A stretch of DNA of 64,000 nucleotides from Saccharibacillus sp. O23 (GCF_002205895.1 NZ_NJDE01000007.1:186001-250000), one strand, 5' to 3'; shown: positions 36,153 to 45,458, counted from the stretch's first letter. The notes: generated from the letters alone by a model not told the origin. Made by a program: numbers and translations.

Positions 36153-37463
36153 GTGAAAGCCAAAGCAATCGACGCGTTTATCCGAAACGAACGGGAAGCG
36201 AAACTTGCGGTCTGGGCCGATCGGCTGGCGGAACGTTTCGCGGAGCGGGCGGCGAAACATGACCGGGAAGGTTCGTTTCCGTTCGAGAACTTCGAAGAAT
36301 TGAAAGCGGCGGGTTACGCCAAGCTGACGCTGAGCGAGGAGCAGGGCGGCGACGGATTGTCGCTCTACGAATGGCTTTCGGTGCAGGAGCGTCTCGCGCG
36401 AGGCGACGGTTCGACCGCGCTCAGTGCCGGCTGGCACGGCGGCATGATGCTGCACTATCGGGAAACGGATATTTGGCCGGAGCCGAGCTATTCGGCATTC
36501 TGCCGGGACGTAGCCGCGTCGGGCGCGATGATCAACAAATTCGCGAGCGAACGCGCGACCGGCAGTCCGACGCGCGGCGGTCGCCCGCAGACGACGGCTG
36601 TTCGCGTCGAAGGCGGTTGGAAGCTGACCGGCCGGAAGACGTACAGCACGCTGTCTCCGCTGCTTACGGATTATATCGTCAGCGCGGGGATCGAAGGATC
36701 GCCGGAAGTCGGCGATTTCATTATTCGGTTGGGCGGTTCCGACGCAGCGGAAGCGCAGACGGAAGCAGGGTCTCCGTTCTCGCCGGACGGAGGAGCGCTG
36801 CCTTCGCCCGAAGAGATCGCGCGGCGCGCCGAAGCGTCTGCGCGGGGGGCGGCCGAACTTCGCGCGGCGGCGGGCGTGACGCTCGAAGAGACTTGGGATA
36901 CGCTCGGCATGCGCGCTACGGGAAGCCATGATATCGTGCTGGAGAACACGTTCGTGCCCGACGAGCAGGTCATGGGCATCTATATGCCCGGACAACCCAA
37001 AGGCGGCGTGGACGACGGCGACGGTTGGATGCTGCATATTCCGGCCTGCTACCTCGGCATCGCGCTGGCGGCGAGAGATTACGCGTTGAATTTCGCCAAA
37101 AATTATACGCCGAACAGCCTTAAAGAGCCGATCGCGACGCTGCCGCATATCCGTCAATGGATCGGCCAGATCGACAGCGAACTGCGGCTTGCGCGCACGG
37201 CGCTGTACGATATCGCGGACCGTTGGGATCGCCTGCCGGAAGAGCGGGCTTCCATGCGTCCCGAGTTCGGCTGGGTCAAATACAACGCGACCCATCTCGC
37301 CGCTCAGGCCGTGGACAAAGCGATGAAGATCGTCGGCGGCGCCAGCCTGTCGCGAAACGTGCCGCTGGAACGCTATTACCGCGACGTGCGCGCCGGCCTG
37401 CACAATCCGCCGATGGAAGACGCGGTGCTGCACATGCTCGCTCGCGCGGCGCTGGAAGAGTGA
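36153..37463 (+). CDS. Acyl-CoA-dehydrogenase-like flavoprotein
   Basis: The 436-residue flavoprotein has the acyl-CoA dehydrogenase fold. The N-terminal helical part has LTLSEEQGGDGLSLYEW (about 48-64). The middle beta-domain has WDTLGMRATGSHD. The C-terminal helices end with RYYRDVRAGLHNPPMEDAVL, a pattern closer to DszC/type 2 monooxygenase-like members than to classical fatty-acid dehydrogenases. No clear Glu base is visible in the usual place. A low-complexity Ala/Glu/Gly insert of about 45 residues lies near 195-240. It starts at GTG with GGAAGG upstream. Confidence 0.8.
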   Translation: MKAKAIDAFIRNEREAKLAVWADRLAERFAERAAKHDREGSFPFENFEELKAAGYAKLTLSEEQGGDGLSLYEWLSVQERLARGDGSTALSAGWHGGMMLHYRETDIWPEPSYSAFCRDVAASGAMINKFASERATGSPTRGGRPQTTAVRVEGGWKLTGRKTYSTLSPLLTDYIVSAGIEGSPEVGDFIIRLGGSDAAEAQTEAGSPFSPDGGALPSPEEIARRAEASARGAAELRAAAGVTLEETWDTLGMRATGSHDIVLENTFVPDEQVMGIYMPGQPKGGVDDGDGWMLHIPACYLGIALAARDYALNFAKNYTPNSLKEPIATLPHIRQWIGQIDSELRLARTALYDIADRWDRLPEERASMRPEFGWVKYNATHLAAQAVDKAMKIVGGASLSRNVPLERYYRDVRAGLHNPPMEDAVLHMLARAALEE

Positions 37464-37549
37464 TGCAGAAATATGCCTTTAGCCCGGGCTTTTGCAAGGT
37501 TAAAAAGGGCTTCAAAGCGAATTTATGACCAAACCCCGTCCGTATCCGT

Positions 37550-37648
37550 ACCTTGTCAACGTTAAAGGTAAGATTACGTTCAACTAAAACGCACCTAAAG
37601 CGTGTGTGTTTTAGTTGAACGTAACCCTTTGATTAAGAGTTGAAAGGT
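37550..37648 (-). repeat. Family 2 palindromic repeat, intact copy
   Basis: The element of about 99 bp has outer inverted ends (ACCTTGTCAACGTTAAAGG against a similar block ending AAGAGTTGAAAGGT). A perfect 17-bp inner hairpin, TTACGTTCAACTAAAAC, lies at 37574-37590 and 37608-37624. It is the reverse complement of the decayed copy at 4662-4784. It lies between the flavoprotein gene and the next promoter. Confidence 0.82.
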
Positions 37649-37681
37649 TATGCGCGGCGGGTTTTTTTATGCCGAGAATTC

Positions 37682-37690
37682 TGTTAAAAT
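37682..37690 (+). promoter_or_regulatory. Extended -10 promoter for the beta-grasp/DUF4132 pair
   Basis: TGTTAAAAT matches TGnTATAAT with one change. It lies 80 bp before the small gene's ATG and just beyond a TTTTTTT run. Confidence 0.5.
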
Positions 37691-37770
37691 AGAGTCAGAC
37701 AGAGATGGGAACACTCATTCGCTTTTCTTGCAAAGGGCCGATTCGGCCGACCCGGAAGGAGGGAACCGAA

Positions 37771-38193
37771 ATGAAGTTGAACGCTATAGTGAAAAGCCCC
37801 GGGCGCAAAAGGGGCGTGGCGGCGCGCGAGCTGGATCTGCCCGGCATGCCGCGCACGCTGCGGGAGCTGATCGAACAGACCGTGCAGGCGATGGTCGGAG
37901 AGTTCGAACAGCGGCGCGCGGGCGAGAGCCTGCTGCCGTATCTGACCGAACGCGAGATCGGGGAAGGCGCGAACACCGGCAAGGTGGGATTCGGCGCCGT
38001 TTACGGCGAGAAAGCTCCGGACGAACGGCAGGCGACGGAAGCGGCATTGCTGGCTTTCGAAGACGGACTGTATCGGGTATTTCTCAGACAGGAAGAAGCG
38101 ACGGAACTGGATGCCCCGCTGACGTTGGCGGACGGCGACGAGGTCGTGTTCATGCGCTTCACGATGTTGGCCGGAGGATTCTGGAACCGGTAA
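37771..38193 (+). CDS. Small beta-grasp-like protein linked to DUF4132
   Basis: I do not recognise a named family for this 140-residue protein. It has an N-terminal beta-hairpin (KLNAIVKSPG...RELDLPG), then a helix (TLRELIEQTVQAMVGEF). The C-terminus, LTLADGDEVVFMRFTMLAGG-FWNR, has the DGDEVVF turn and terminal Gly-Gly-like end reminiscent of ThiS/MoaD/ubiquitin-fold proteins. A central insert contains GKVGFGAVYG. GGAAGGAGGG precedes the ATG. The gene is 44 bp before the DUF4132 gene and is probably cotranscribed. The fold is inference. Confidence 0.65.
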   Translation: MKLNAIVKSPGRKRGVAARELDLPGMPRTLRELIEQTVQAMVGEFEQRRAGESLLPYLTEREIGEGANTGKVGFGAVYGEKAPDERQATEAALLAFEDGLYRVFLRQEEATELDAPLTLADGDEVVFMRFTMLAGGFWNR

Positions 38194-38237
38194 GCGCTTT
38201 AGCGGCATCCGCACATCACATGAAGGAGGCGAAGAAT

Positions 38238-41200
38238 ATGCAAGAAGAAAGTCTGCAAATCAAGCGGGAAGAAGAGTATTTCGAAACGTTGAAAGAACGG
38301 GCGGGGACGCTGAGCGGCGCGGAAGCCGAATTGGCCGGACTGCTGATCGAGACGGCGGAGAACGGGTACGTGAGCGAGCATGTGGAATCGGTCCAGAAGA
38401 TCCGTACGCTGCTCGAAAACCGGGCGGGAGAACGTCCCGAGACGCTGTTTGCGCCGCTGGAAGACATCGCGCGACTTCTGATTCAAGAACCTGCGGGGAG
38501 CTTCGTAAGCCGCATCGTCGAACGCACTTCGGATTATCCGTACGCGAGCGGCTATATGCGCCGTCCGTTCCGCACTTCCTCGCCGTCCGCGCATCTGATT
38601 CGCGTGCTGAGCAAGATCGCCGGACTGGTGTGGATCGAAGCGTCGGGCTCGACGCTGGACGGCTATCTGACGACGCCGAATTATTCGGACGGGCGCACCC
38701 GCGCTTTTTACCGGTTGAGCCAGGTGCTTCCGGACCTGATCGCGCTGCGTCTGGACGACGGCGACGAAGCGGTCGAATCCGCGCTGCGCGACATCGTGCT
38801 CGGCGAGAACCAGACGGCTCTTTTGAGCCGCGAGATGCTGATGGGCATGCTGATGAGCCGCCGTTCGGATATCCATGCGTTGGTCGGCGATCTGCTCGTG
38901 GCCGCGCGGCTTCAGGAGGGACTGCGCCAGTCGATCGTCGAGAGCGTCGATTTCGGCACGCTGGAAGCTTTTACGTATATGTTGAAGCTGGTTCTGGATC
39001 ACGGATTCGTCCGTTATGCTTCGATCGTGCGCGCGGCCGGCGTATGGTCGGGACTGCCGCTTGACGTGCTGGACGAACGCGTCGTGACGAAGATGCTGGA
39101 GAAGACGCATGCGGCGTTAAGCGATCCGGAACTGCGGGCTTCGTGGCTGGATTCGTCCAACGCGCAGGAAGTGTTCGTCGCTTTGTTCGTTCAAGGCATG
39201 ATCGAAGAAGACGAGCTGCCGAAGCAGGTGCGGCGCATCATGGGCTCGGGCGAACATTACCGCAAAGCGGTCGCCCAATACGTGCTGTCGATGAGCCAGA
39301 ACACGGAACTGAAATACGCCTCGGCGCTCGATCTGCTCTATGCGGAAGAACGCGATCCCGAGCTGCTGCACTGGATGCTGAGCAACTATACATACGATTA
39401 CGACGTGCAGTGGTTGATGGAAGAAGAACTTGACGACCAGACGGCATGGATGAAAGACGAACCTCGCCGTCTTACGATTCGGCGCGCGCCGGGTCTCGAG
39501 GATAAAGAAGAACGCCGCAGGCAGTTCGAAGCGTTCGCCGAGCTTCTGACAGAAGGACCGCAGAAAGCCGTGAACGGACAATCCGGAGCGCTCGATTTCT
39601 TGAATTACGGCTACGATCCGGCAATCGTCCTGCGCAAAATGATGTACCTGACGGCGTACGACATGGACCGCGAATGGACGGCGCGCCTGATCGGGTCGGC
39701 CGGTTCGATGAATGCCGAAGGCCGGTACGAACTGCTGAAATTTTTCCTGAAGCATCTGGATTCGCGGGAGCAGCGGGACTTCGTCTTCGACGAGCTGTCC
39801 GACAAGAACATCCGCAACCGCGAGACGGCGCTCAAGCGCGCCAAAGGCATGACGCTCTCGGAAGAAGAGATGCAGCGGGTCGAAGGACTGCTGAAACTTA
39901 AAACGGGCACGCTGCGCCAGAGCGCGATCGCCCTGCTGCTCGAACAGCCGCGCGAAGCGTTGAACGGCGCGCTGGATCGCCTGCTCGGCGCGAAAGCCGA
40001 ACTTCAGCGTCTGGCCGGGCTGGAGCTGCTGACGGAGCTGTCCGCAAGCGAAGAACGTTCGGCGGATTACGAAGCGCTGCGTCCGCTGGCGGACAAAGTG
40101 GCGAAGCCTACGCCCAAAGAAGAGCAGCTGCTCAAGAAGCTCGAAGCGCCGGAGCAGCGCAGCGAATACTCGGCAGCCAAAGGCTTCGGGCTGTGCGACT
40201 TGAACGCCGTGGAGCCTTGGCTGCTGGAACCGGTCGCGGAGCCGCTCGATTTCGATCGTTTCTTCTCGCTCGATCCGAAGAAAGCGGAAGACTTTATCCG
40301 CGGGTTGGACAAGCTGGTGCATAAGTTCCGCGATTACGAATACGAATATTCGTATTACGCCGGCGCCAAGCAGCAGGCGTTGGTCGGGACCGATTTCCGG
40401 CAGACGTCTTACCGGCCGACAGGTTGGCTGGATACCGTTCTCGACAACGGTTATCGCCGCGAATCCGAATTGGATCGGTATCCGCTGGCCGAGACATGGC
40501 GGGAATACGTGCAAAGCAGCGGCTTCAGCGCCGAAGAACTGCTCCAACTGCATCTGATCGTGCAGACGCAGGATCTCGCGGGCACGCTGGACGATCATTA
40601 CCATGAATTCTCGAATCATTACGATTATCGGCAGCTGGAGCGCATTCGGCTGCTCGACGGCTGGCGCGAAGAATATATCTCGAAGCTGTATCCGCTCGAC
40701 CGGCTTCGCCCGCTCTGGAAAGTGCTGGACAAATGCAAGTACGACGAAACGGTCTGCACGCTGATCGACTTGTTCTATGCCGACAGCGATCCGCAGCCCG
40801 GATTCGAAGCGGCGGCTTCGGCTATGGAGCGCCTGCTGTCCGAATTCCCGGCGGACGCTTCGGAGAGCGATCGTCCGGTGTGGCTGGTCCTCGCGAATAC
40901 GTGGCTGCCGGTCCTGCGCGGACGGATCTACGACGATACCTCTATGCGCCGTTATCTCTCGCTGAACGCGCGTTACGACGAAGCGAGAAAGAAGCTGGAA
41001 GAAGACGCGGGTTCTTCGATCGAAATCCGTCTGTTGTTCAAAGCGCATACGTTGGGATGGATCGGAGACAACGAGATTTACAAAGCGATTCTGGGCGAAC
41101 GAGGCAGTTATCTGCTTCGCACGCTGACGGCGCATCCGCCGGAAGAGCTCCGGAAGAGCGAGCGTCTGCAAGGCATCCTCGCGCGCATCGTGAATCGTCT

Positions 41201-43343
41201 GCTCGAGATCGAACTGGCGCGGGGAGATCTGGGCACGGAAGCGACTTCGCTCGCGGTCGCGCTTCAGCGTATCGAAGGCATCGACGCGTTCGTCCGCATT
41301 CTGGTCAGTCTGGGGGGAGAGACGTTCGTTCGCGGCTTCATCTACAGTTACGGCGACAACTATACGAAGAAAGAGTCGCTGAGCCGTCTGCTGCGGGCCT
41401 GCTATCCGGCCGAAGGCGACAACGCGGCGCGATTGGCGGAGAAACTGCAAGGCACCGGCATCTCGGAGCAGCGTTTGTTGGAAGCCGCGATGTACGCGCC
41501 GCAGTGGATCGACATCATGGCCGACTATCTGGATTGGCCGGGACTGCGCAGCACGGCTTGGTATTTCCACGCGCATATCAACGAAAGCTTCTCGGCGGAA
41601 AAAGAAACGGTCGTCGCGCATTATTCGCCGATCACGCCTCAGGAGTTCAACGACGGCGCGTTCGACGTGCAATGGTTCGAAGAATCGTACCGGACGATCG
41701 GCGAGAAGCGCTTCAAGCTGCTCTATGATTGCGCCAAATATATCTCGGGCGGTTCCAATCACCGCCGCTCGCAGCTGTTCGCGGACGCGGTGCTCGGCAA
41801 GCTCAAGCTCGAAGACACGCGCAAACAGGTCGAGAGCAAACGGGGCAAAGACCAACTGCTGGCGTACAGCCTGATCCCGCTCGGCAAGAAACGCGAACAG
41901 GATCTGCGCGAACGTTACGATTTCCTTCAGAAGTTCCTGCAAGAAAGCCGTCAGTTCGGCGCGCAGCGCCGGGCCAGCGAAGGCGCGGCGGTACGGATCG
42001 CGCTCGGCAATCTGGCGCGCGGCGCGGGTTACGCGGACGCGACGCGCATGCAGTGGGACATGGAAGCGGGCAAGATGGACGAACTGATCATCTACACGCG
42101 GCCGTTCGAGATCGAAGACGTGGAAGTGAAGCTTGCGATCGACGCCCGGGGACTGCCGGACATCGACGTGACCAAAGGCGGCAAAAAGCTGAAATCCGTG
42201 CCTTCCCGCCTGAACAAGAGCGAACATATCGTACGTCTCAAAGAAATCAAAAGCGAGCTGACCGACCAGCACCGCCGCTTCGTGCGGGAACTGGAACGTT
42301 CGATGGAGAACGGGGCCGCGTTCCGCGTCTCCGAACTGCTCAAGCTGCACGGCAATCCGGTCGTCTCGCCGCTGCTGGATGATCTGGTGTTCAAGCTCGT
42401 CGGCGCAACGTCGGAGACGCCGGTACTCGGTTATTTCCGGGAAGACGAACGTTCGCTGACGGATATCGAGACTCGGCAGGGTACGCCGCTGGCGGAAGAC
42501 GCCGAACTGGTCATCGCGCATCCGGTCGATCTGCACGGCAGCGGTCAGTGGGCGCTGTATCAACGCGATTTTATCGACCGCAGCCTGCATGCCGAGTCGA
42601 CCGGCCGCTTCGAAGCGCCGAAGCAGCCGTTCAAGCAGATCTTCCGCGAGCTGTATGTGCCTAACGCGGACGAGAAAGCGGCGGGCACGTCGTCGTCCCG
42701 CTATGCGGGGCATCAGGTGCAGCCGAGCAAGACGGTCGCGCTGCTGCGCGGACGCGGCTGGACGGTGAGTTACGAGGAAGGCCTGCAGAAAGTCGATTAC
42801 GAACATAACGTGATCGCGACCTTGTACGCGATGGCGGATTGGTTCTCGCCGGCCGATACCGAAGCCCCGACGCTCGAAACGATCGAGTTCTCGGACCGCC
42901 GGACGCATAAGCCGCTGAAACTCGAAGACGTGCCGCCCGTCCTGTTCTCCGAGATCATGCGCGACGTCGATCTGGTCGTCAGCGTGGCCCATGTCGGCGG
43001 CGTCGATCCGGAAGCCAGCTTGACGACGATCGAGCTGCGGACCGCGATCGTGCGCGAAGCGCTGATCCTGCTCGGCAAAACGAACGTCCGTCTGGACGGC
43101 AATTTCGCCCGAGTCGAAGGTTCGCTCGGCGAATACGCCGTGCATCTGGGCAGCGGCGTCGCGTACAAGCAGGCGTCCGGCGCGCTGAACATCATTCCGG
43201 TCCATGCCGGGCAGCGCGGCCGCCTCTTCCTGCCGTTCCTCGACGAAGACCCGCGCACCGCCGAGATTTTGTCGAAGATCGTGCTGCTGTCCGAAGATAC
43301 GAAGATCAAAGATCCGCAGATCTTGGAACAGATTCGGAACTAG
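38238..43343 (+). CDS. DUF4132-family giant protein
   Basis: The 1701-residue cytoplasmic protein is mostly helical, with Leu/Glu/Arg-rich HEAT-like repeats (for example LRQSAIALLLEQPREALN). A C-terminal DUF4132 module (about 1250-1680) contains LRGRGWTVSYEEGLQKV, VVSVAHVGGVDPEAS and RLDGNFARVEGSLGEYAVHL. The E. coli member MolR was linked to molybdate metabolism, but the family function is not settled. AAGGAGG precedes ATG 38238; the open frame extends further upstream but lacks a start signal. Its TAG stop lies inside a family 1 repeat. Confidence 0.85.
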   Translation: MQEESLQIKREEEYFETLKERAGTLSGAEAELAGLLIETAENGYVSEHVESVQKIRTLLENRAGERPETLFAPLEDIARLLIQEPAGSFVSRIVERTSDYPYASGYMRRPFRTSSPSAHLIRVLSKIAGLVWIEASGSTLDGYLTTPNYSDGRTRAFYRLSQVLPDLIALRLDDGDEAVESALRDIVLGENQTALLSREMLMGMLMSRRSDIHALVGDLLVAARLQEGLRQSIVESVDFGTLEAFTYMLKLVLDHGFVRYASIVRAAGVWSGLPLDVLDERVVTKMLEKTHAALSDPELRASWLDSSNAQEVFVALFVQGMIEEDELPKQVRRIMGSGEHYRKAVAQYVLSMSQNTELKYASALDLLYAEERDPELLHWMLSNYTYDYDVQWLMEEELDDQTAWMKDEPRRLTIRRAPGLEDKEERRRQFEAFAELLTEGPQKAVNGQSGALDFLNYGYDPAIVLRKMMYLTAYDMDREWTARLIGSAGSMNAEGRYELLKFFLKHLDSREQRDFVFDELSDKNIRNRETALKRAKGMTLSEEEMQRVEGLLKLKTGTLRQSAIALLLEQPREALNGALDRLLGAKAELQRLAGLELLTELSASEERSADYEALRPLADKVAKPTPKEEQLLKKLEAPEQRSEYSAAKGFGLCDLNAVEPWLLEPVAEPLDFDRFFSLDPKKAEDFIRGLDKLVHKFRDYEYEYSYYAGAKQQALVGTDFRQTSYRPTGWLDTVLDNGYRRESELDRYPLAETWREYVQSSGFSAEELLQLHLIVQTQDLAGTLDDHYHEFSNHYDYRQLERIRLLDGWREEYISKLYPLDRLRPLWKVLDKCKYDETVCTLIDLFYADSDPQPGFEAAASAMERLLSEFPADASESDRPVWLVLANTWLPVLRGRIYDDTSMRRYLSLNARYDEARKKLEEDAGSSIEIRLLFKAHTLGWIGDNEIYKAILGERGSYLLRTLTAHPPEELRKSERLQGILARIVNRLLEIELARGDLGTEATSLAVALQRIEGIDAFVRILVSLGGETFVRGFIYSYGDNYTKKESLSRLLRACYPAEGDNAARLAEKLQGTGISEQRLLEAAMYAPQWIDIMADYLDWPGLRSTAWYFHAHINESFSAEKETVVAHYSPITPQEFNDGAFDVQWFEESYRTIGEKRFKLLYDCAKYISGGSNHRRSQLFADAVLGKLKLEDTRKQVESKRGKDQLLAYSLIPLGKKREQDLRERYDFLQKFLQESRQFGAQRRASEGAAVRIALGNLARGAGYADATRMQWDMEAGKMDELIIYTRPFEIEDVEVKLAIDARGLPDIDVTKGGKKLKSVPSRLNKSEHIVRLKEIKSELTDQHRRFVRELERSMENGAAFRVSELLKLHGNPVVSPLLDDLVFKLVGATSETPVLGYFREDERSLTDIETRQGTPLAEDAELVIAHPVDLHGSGQWALYQRDFIDRSLHAESTGRFEAPKQPFKQIFRELYVPNADEKAAGTSSSRYAGHQVQPSKTVALLRGRGWTVSYEEGLQKVDYEHNVIATLYAMADWFSPADTEAPTLETIEFSDRRTHKPLKLEDVPPVLFSEIMRDVDLVVSVAHVGGVDPEASLTTIELRTAIVREALILLGKTNVRLDGNFARVEGSLGEYAVHLGSGVAYKQASGALNIIPVHAGQRGRLFLPFLDEDPRTAEILSKIVLLSEDTKIKDPQILEQIRN

Positions 43344-43486
43344 TGAGTTGACCGCATAGAATCTAAGGTTTGAGTCCTTCGGAAACCCGCACGGTTTAAG
43401 CGGGTTTCTCGTCGGAGACTTCGTACACGGGTTAGGTAAGAAATCTCGGAGGGCGAAACCTAACCTCTTAAGCGGTCAGCGTACTA
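43340..43486 (+). repeat. Family 1 structured repeat, 147-bp copy
   Basis: The largest family 1 copy runs from CTAGTGAGTTGACCGC to GCGGTCAGCGTACTAG. Two internal hairpins are evident: AACCCGC/GCGGGTT (43386-43408) and GGTTAGGT/AACCTAACC around CGGAGGGCG. The first CTAG supplies the stop of the DUF4132 gene. Confidence 0.88.
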
Positions 43487-43490
43487 GCCG

Positions 43491-43536
43491 AAGACCTCGT
43501 TTCCCGTACACAAGCGGGTGACGTGGTCTTTTTTAC
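43491..43536 (+). terminator. Intrinsic terminator of the DUF4132 transcript
   Basis: AAGACC-CGT-CCCG pairs with CGGG-ACG-GGTCTT with small internal loops, followed by T6. Confidence 0.82.
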
Positions 43537-43595
43537 GCACGGTCGTAGACGAAAATCGTTGTCTGCGCGCGAAATTTTTAGCCCGGCCCGGATTT

Positions 43596-43604
43596 TGGTA
43601 TGAT
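43596..43604 (+). promoter_or_regulatory. Extended -10 promoter of the decarboxylase gene
   Basis: TGGTATGAT fits TGnTATAAT with one mismatch. A leader of about 130 nt follows; no T-box or other riboswitch signature was seen. Confidence 0.5.
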
Positions 43605-43739
43605 GACGACAGAGAGAATCGCACAATTTGAAGCATCCCGACTGCTCGACCGAATTCGGGGTAATCATAGTTGTAGGCCTGCGCCGCCGATGCCGATCGG
43701 ATACGCGGGGCCGGGCGATCACGGAAGGAGCGTGCCAGC

Positions 43740-45458
43740 ATGGCCAAAACAATCATGGGAAAAATTCGTTCGAACACGCAAGGAGAAGGCGGAATTACGC
43801 TGGGAACCTATCTGTTCGACTGTCTGAAAAAAGAAGGCGTGACGGAAGTGTTCGGCGTACCGGGCGATTATAACTTTACGTTATTCGATACGTTGGAAGA
43901 ATGTACGGGAATCCGGGCGGTTCCGACCCGCAACGAGCTGAACGGCGGCTATGCGGCGGACGGATATGCGAGAGTCAAAGGATTGGCGGCGCTGATCACC
44001 ACGTTCGGCGTCGGCGAACTCAGCGCCGTCAACGCGATCGCGGGCGCTTACAGCGAGAACGTGCCGATTATCCATATCGTCGGCTCGCCGAAATCGGACA
44101 AGCAGAAGCAGGGCAAACTGATGCATCATACGCTGATGGACGGCGATTACGACGCTTTCCGCCGGGTCTACGAGCCGATATCCGCTTACACGGCCGTACT
44201 GACGCCGGACAACGCGATGGCCGAGATTCCGAAAGCGATCGCGATCGCGAAACGCTTCAAAAAGCCGGTCTACCTGTCGGTCGCGATCGATCTGGTGCAG
44301 CAGCCGCTCGCTTTGAAAGCGCCGAAGATCGAACAGCCGAAAACGAACGAATCGTCGCTCAAATCGGCTTCGAAGCATGCGCGCAAGATGCTCAAATCCG
44401 CGAAGCGGGTCGTTTTGCTCAGCGACGCGAAGGTCAAGAGCTGGAAATGGGAGCCGCTCGTGCGCGAGATCGCCGAGAAACTTCAGATTCCGGCCGCTTC
44501 GATGATGATGGGCAAAGGCGGGTTCGACGAAAGCCATCCGAATCATATCGGGATGTACGGAGGCAAACTCGGCAGCGAGAAAGTGCGCGAAGCCGTAGAA
44601 AGCGCGGATTGTCTGATCGTAGCCGGATTCGTGGAGTCCGATACCAATACGGCGAACGAAACGGCACGTCTGAATCCCAAAAAAATGATCGTCGTGCAGC
44701 CGGAATCGGTCACGATCGGCGGTCAGGAATACGCGAATATCCTCGGGGAAGACATGCTGCGCGAACTGGCGGGATTGGGCTTGACGGCCGAGCAGCCGAT
44801 TCCGGGCGCGGACCGTCCTTACAACAGCGGCACGCAGCTCGACGGCAGCCATGCGCTCGAAGCGGCCGAATATTATCCGCTGATCCAGCGGCTGCTTCAG
44901 CCGGGCGATATCGTGATCGCGGAGACGGGAACGTTCGCTTACGGATTGTCGCAGCTTCAGCTTCCGCAAGGCGCGACGTATATCGCGCAGGGCGGTTGGC
45001 AGAGCATCGGTTACGCGACGCCGGCGGCGCTCGGAGCCTGCATGGCCGCGCCGAAACGGCGGGTGCTGCTGTTCACCGGCGACGGTTCGCTCCAGCTCAC
45101 CGCCCAGGAACTCAGTTCGATGACGGAATACGGCTGCAAGCCGATCGTATTCGTGCTCAACAACGGCGGATATACGATCGAGAAACATCTCAATTTCCGC
45201 GTGCCGGTCTCGGATCAGCCGTATAACGAGATTCCGGGTTGGAACTACGTCAAGCTGCTGGAAGCGTTCGGCGGCGACGCGCGCGCGGAGCGGGTACGGA
45301 CGATCGGGGAACTGGCGCGGGCATTCCGCGACGCGGAGCTGCAGCGTTCGGACAAATTGTGTTTGATCGAGATGATCGCCGCGGACGGAATGGACGCTCC
45401 GGCTTATCTGGAACGCATGAGCGAAGAGTTGGAGAAACAGGAGCAAGGCGGCCGATGA
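43740..45458 (+). CDS. Thiamine-diphosphate 2-oxo-acid decarboxylase
   Basis: The 572-residue ThDP enzyme of the pyruvate/indolepyruvate/branched-chain 2-oxo-acid decarboxylase group makes aldehydes from 2-oxo acids. The cofactor-activating Glu is in RNELNGGYAADGYARV (about 65). The HH pair is in LMHHTLMDGD. The ThDP/Mg motif runs from GDGSLQ (about 447) to NNGGYTIE. The His-His feature and GVPGDYNFTLFDTLEE start favour an IpdC/KivD-like enzyme over acetolactate synthase. Substrate specificity cannot be read from sequence. GGAAGGAG precedes the ATG. Confidence 0.88.
   Translation: MAKTIMGKIRSNTQGEGGITLGTYLFDCLKKEGVTEVFGVPGDYNFTLFDTLEECTGIRAVPTRNELNGGYAADGYARVKGLAALITTFGVGELSAVNAIAGAYSENVPIIHIVGSPKSDKQKQGKLMHHTLMDGDYDAFRRVYEPISAYTAVLTPDNAMAEIPKAIAIAKRFKKPVYLSVAIDLVQQPLALKAPKIEQPKTNESSLKSASKHARKMLKSAKRVVLLSDAKVKSWKWEPLVREIAEKLQIPAASMMMGKGGFDESHPNHIGMYGGKLGSEKVREAVESADCLIVAGFVESDTNTANETARLNPKKMIVVQPESVTIGGQEYANILGEDMLRELAGLGLTAEQPIPGADRPYNSGTQLDGSHALEAAEYYPLIQRLLQPGDIVIAETGTFAYGLSQLQLPQGATYIAQGGWQSIGYATPAALGACMAAPKRRVLLFTGDGSLQLTAQELSSMTEYGCKPIVFVLNNGGYTIEKHLNFRVPVSDQPYNEIPGWNYVKLLEAFGGDARAERVRTIGELARAFRDAELQRSDKLCLIEMIAADGMDAPAYLERMSEELEKQEQGGR

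Noticed and set aside
37650-38237. Upstream extension of the DUF4132 frame, overlapping the beta-grasp-like gene
   Set aside because: The small gene has its own ribosome binding site and coherent residues. The extension is Arg/Gly-rich and has no start signal.
39117-43205. 1362-codon minus-strand frame opposite the DUF4132 gene
   Set aside because: A shadow of a high-GC gene; no start signal, no domains and codon pattern mirrored from the real gene.
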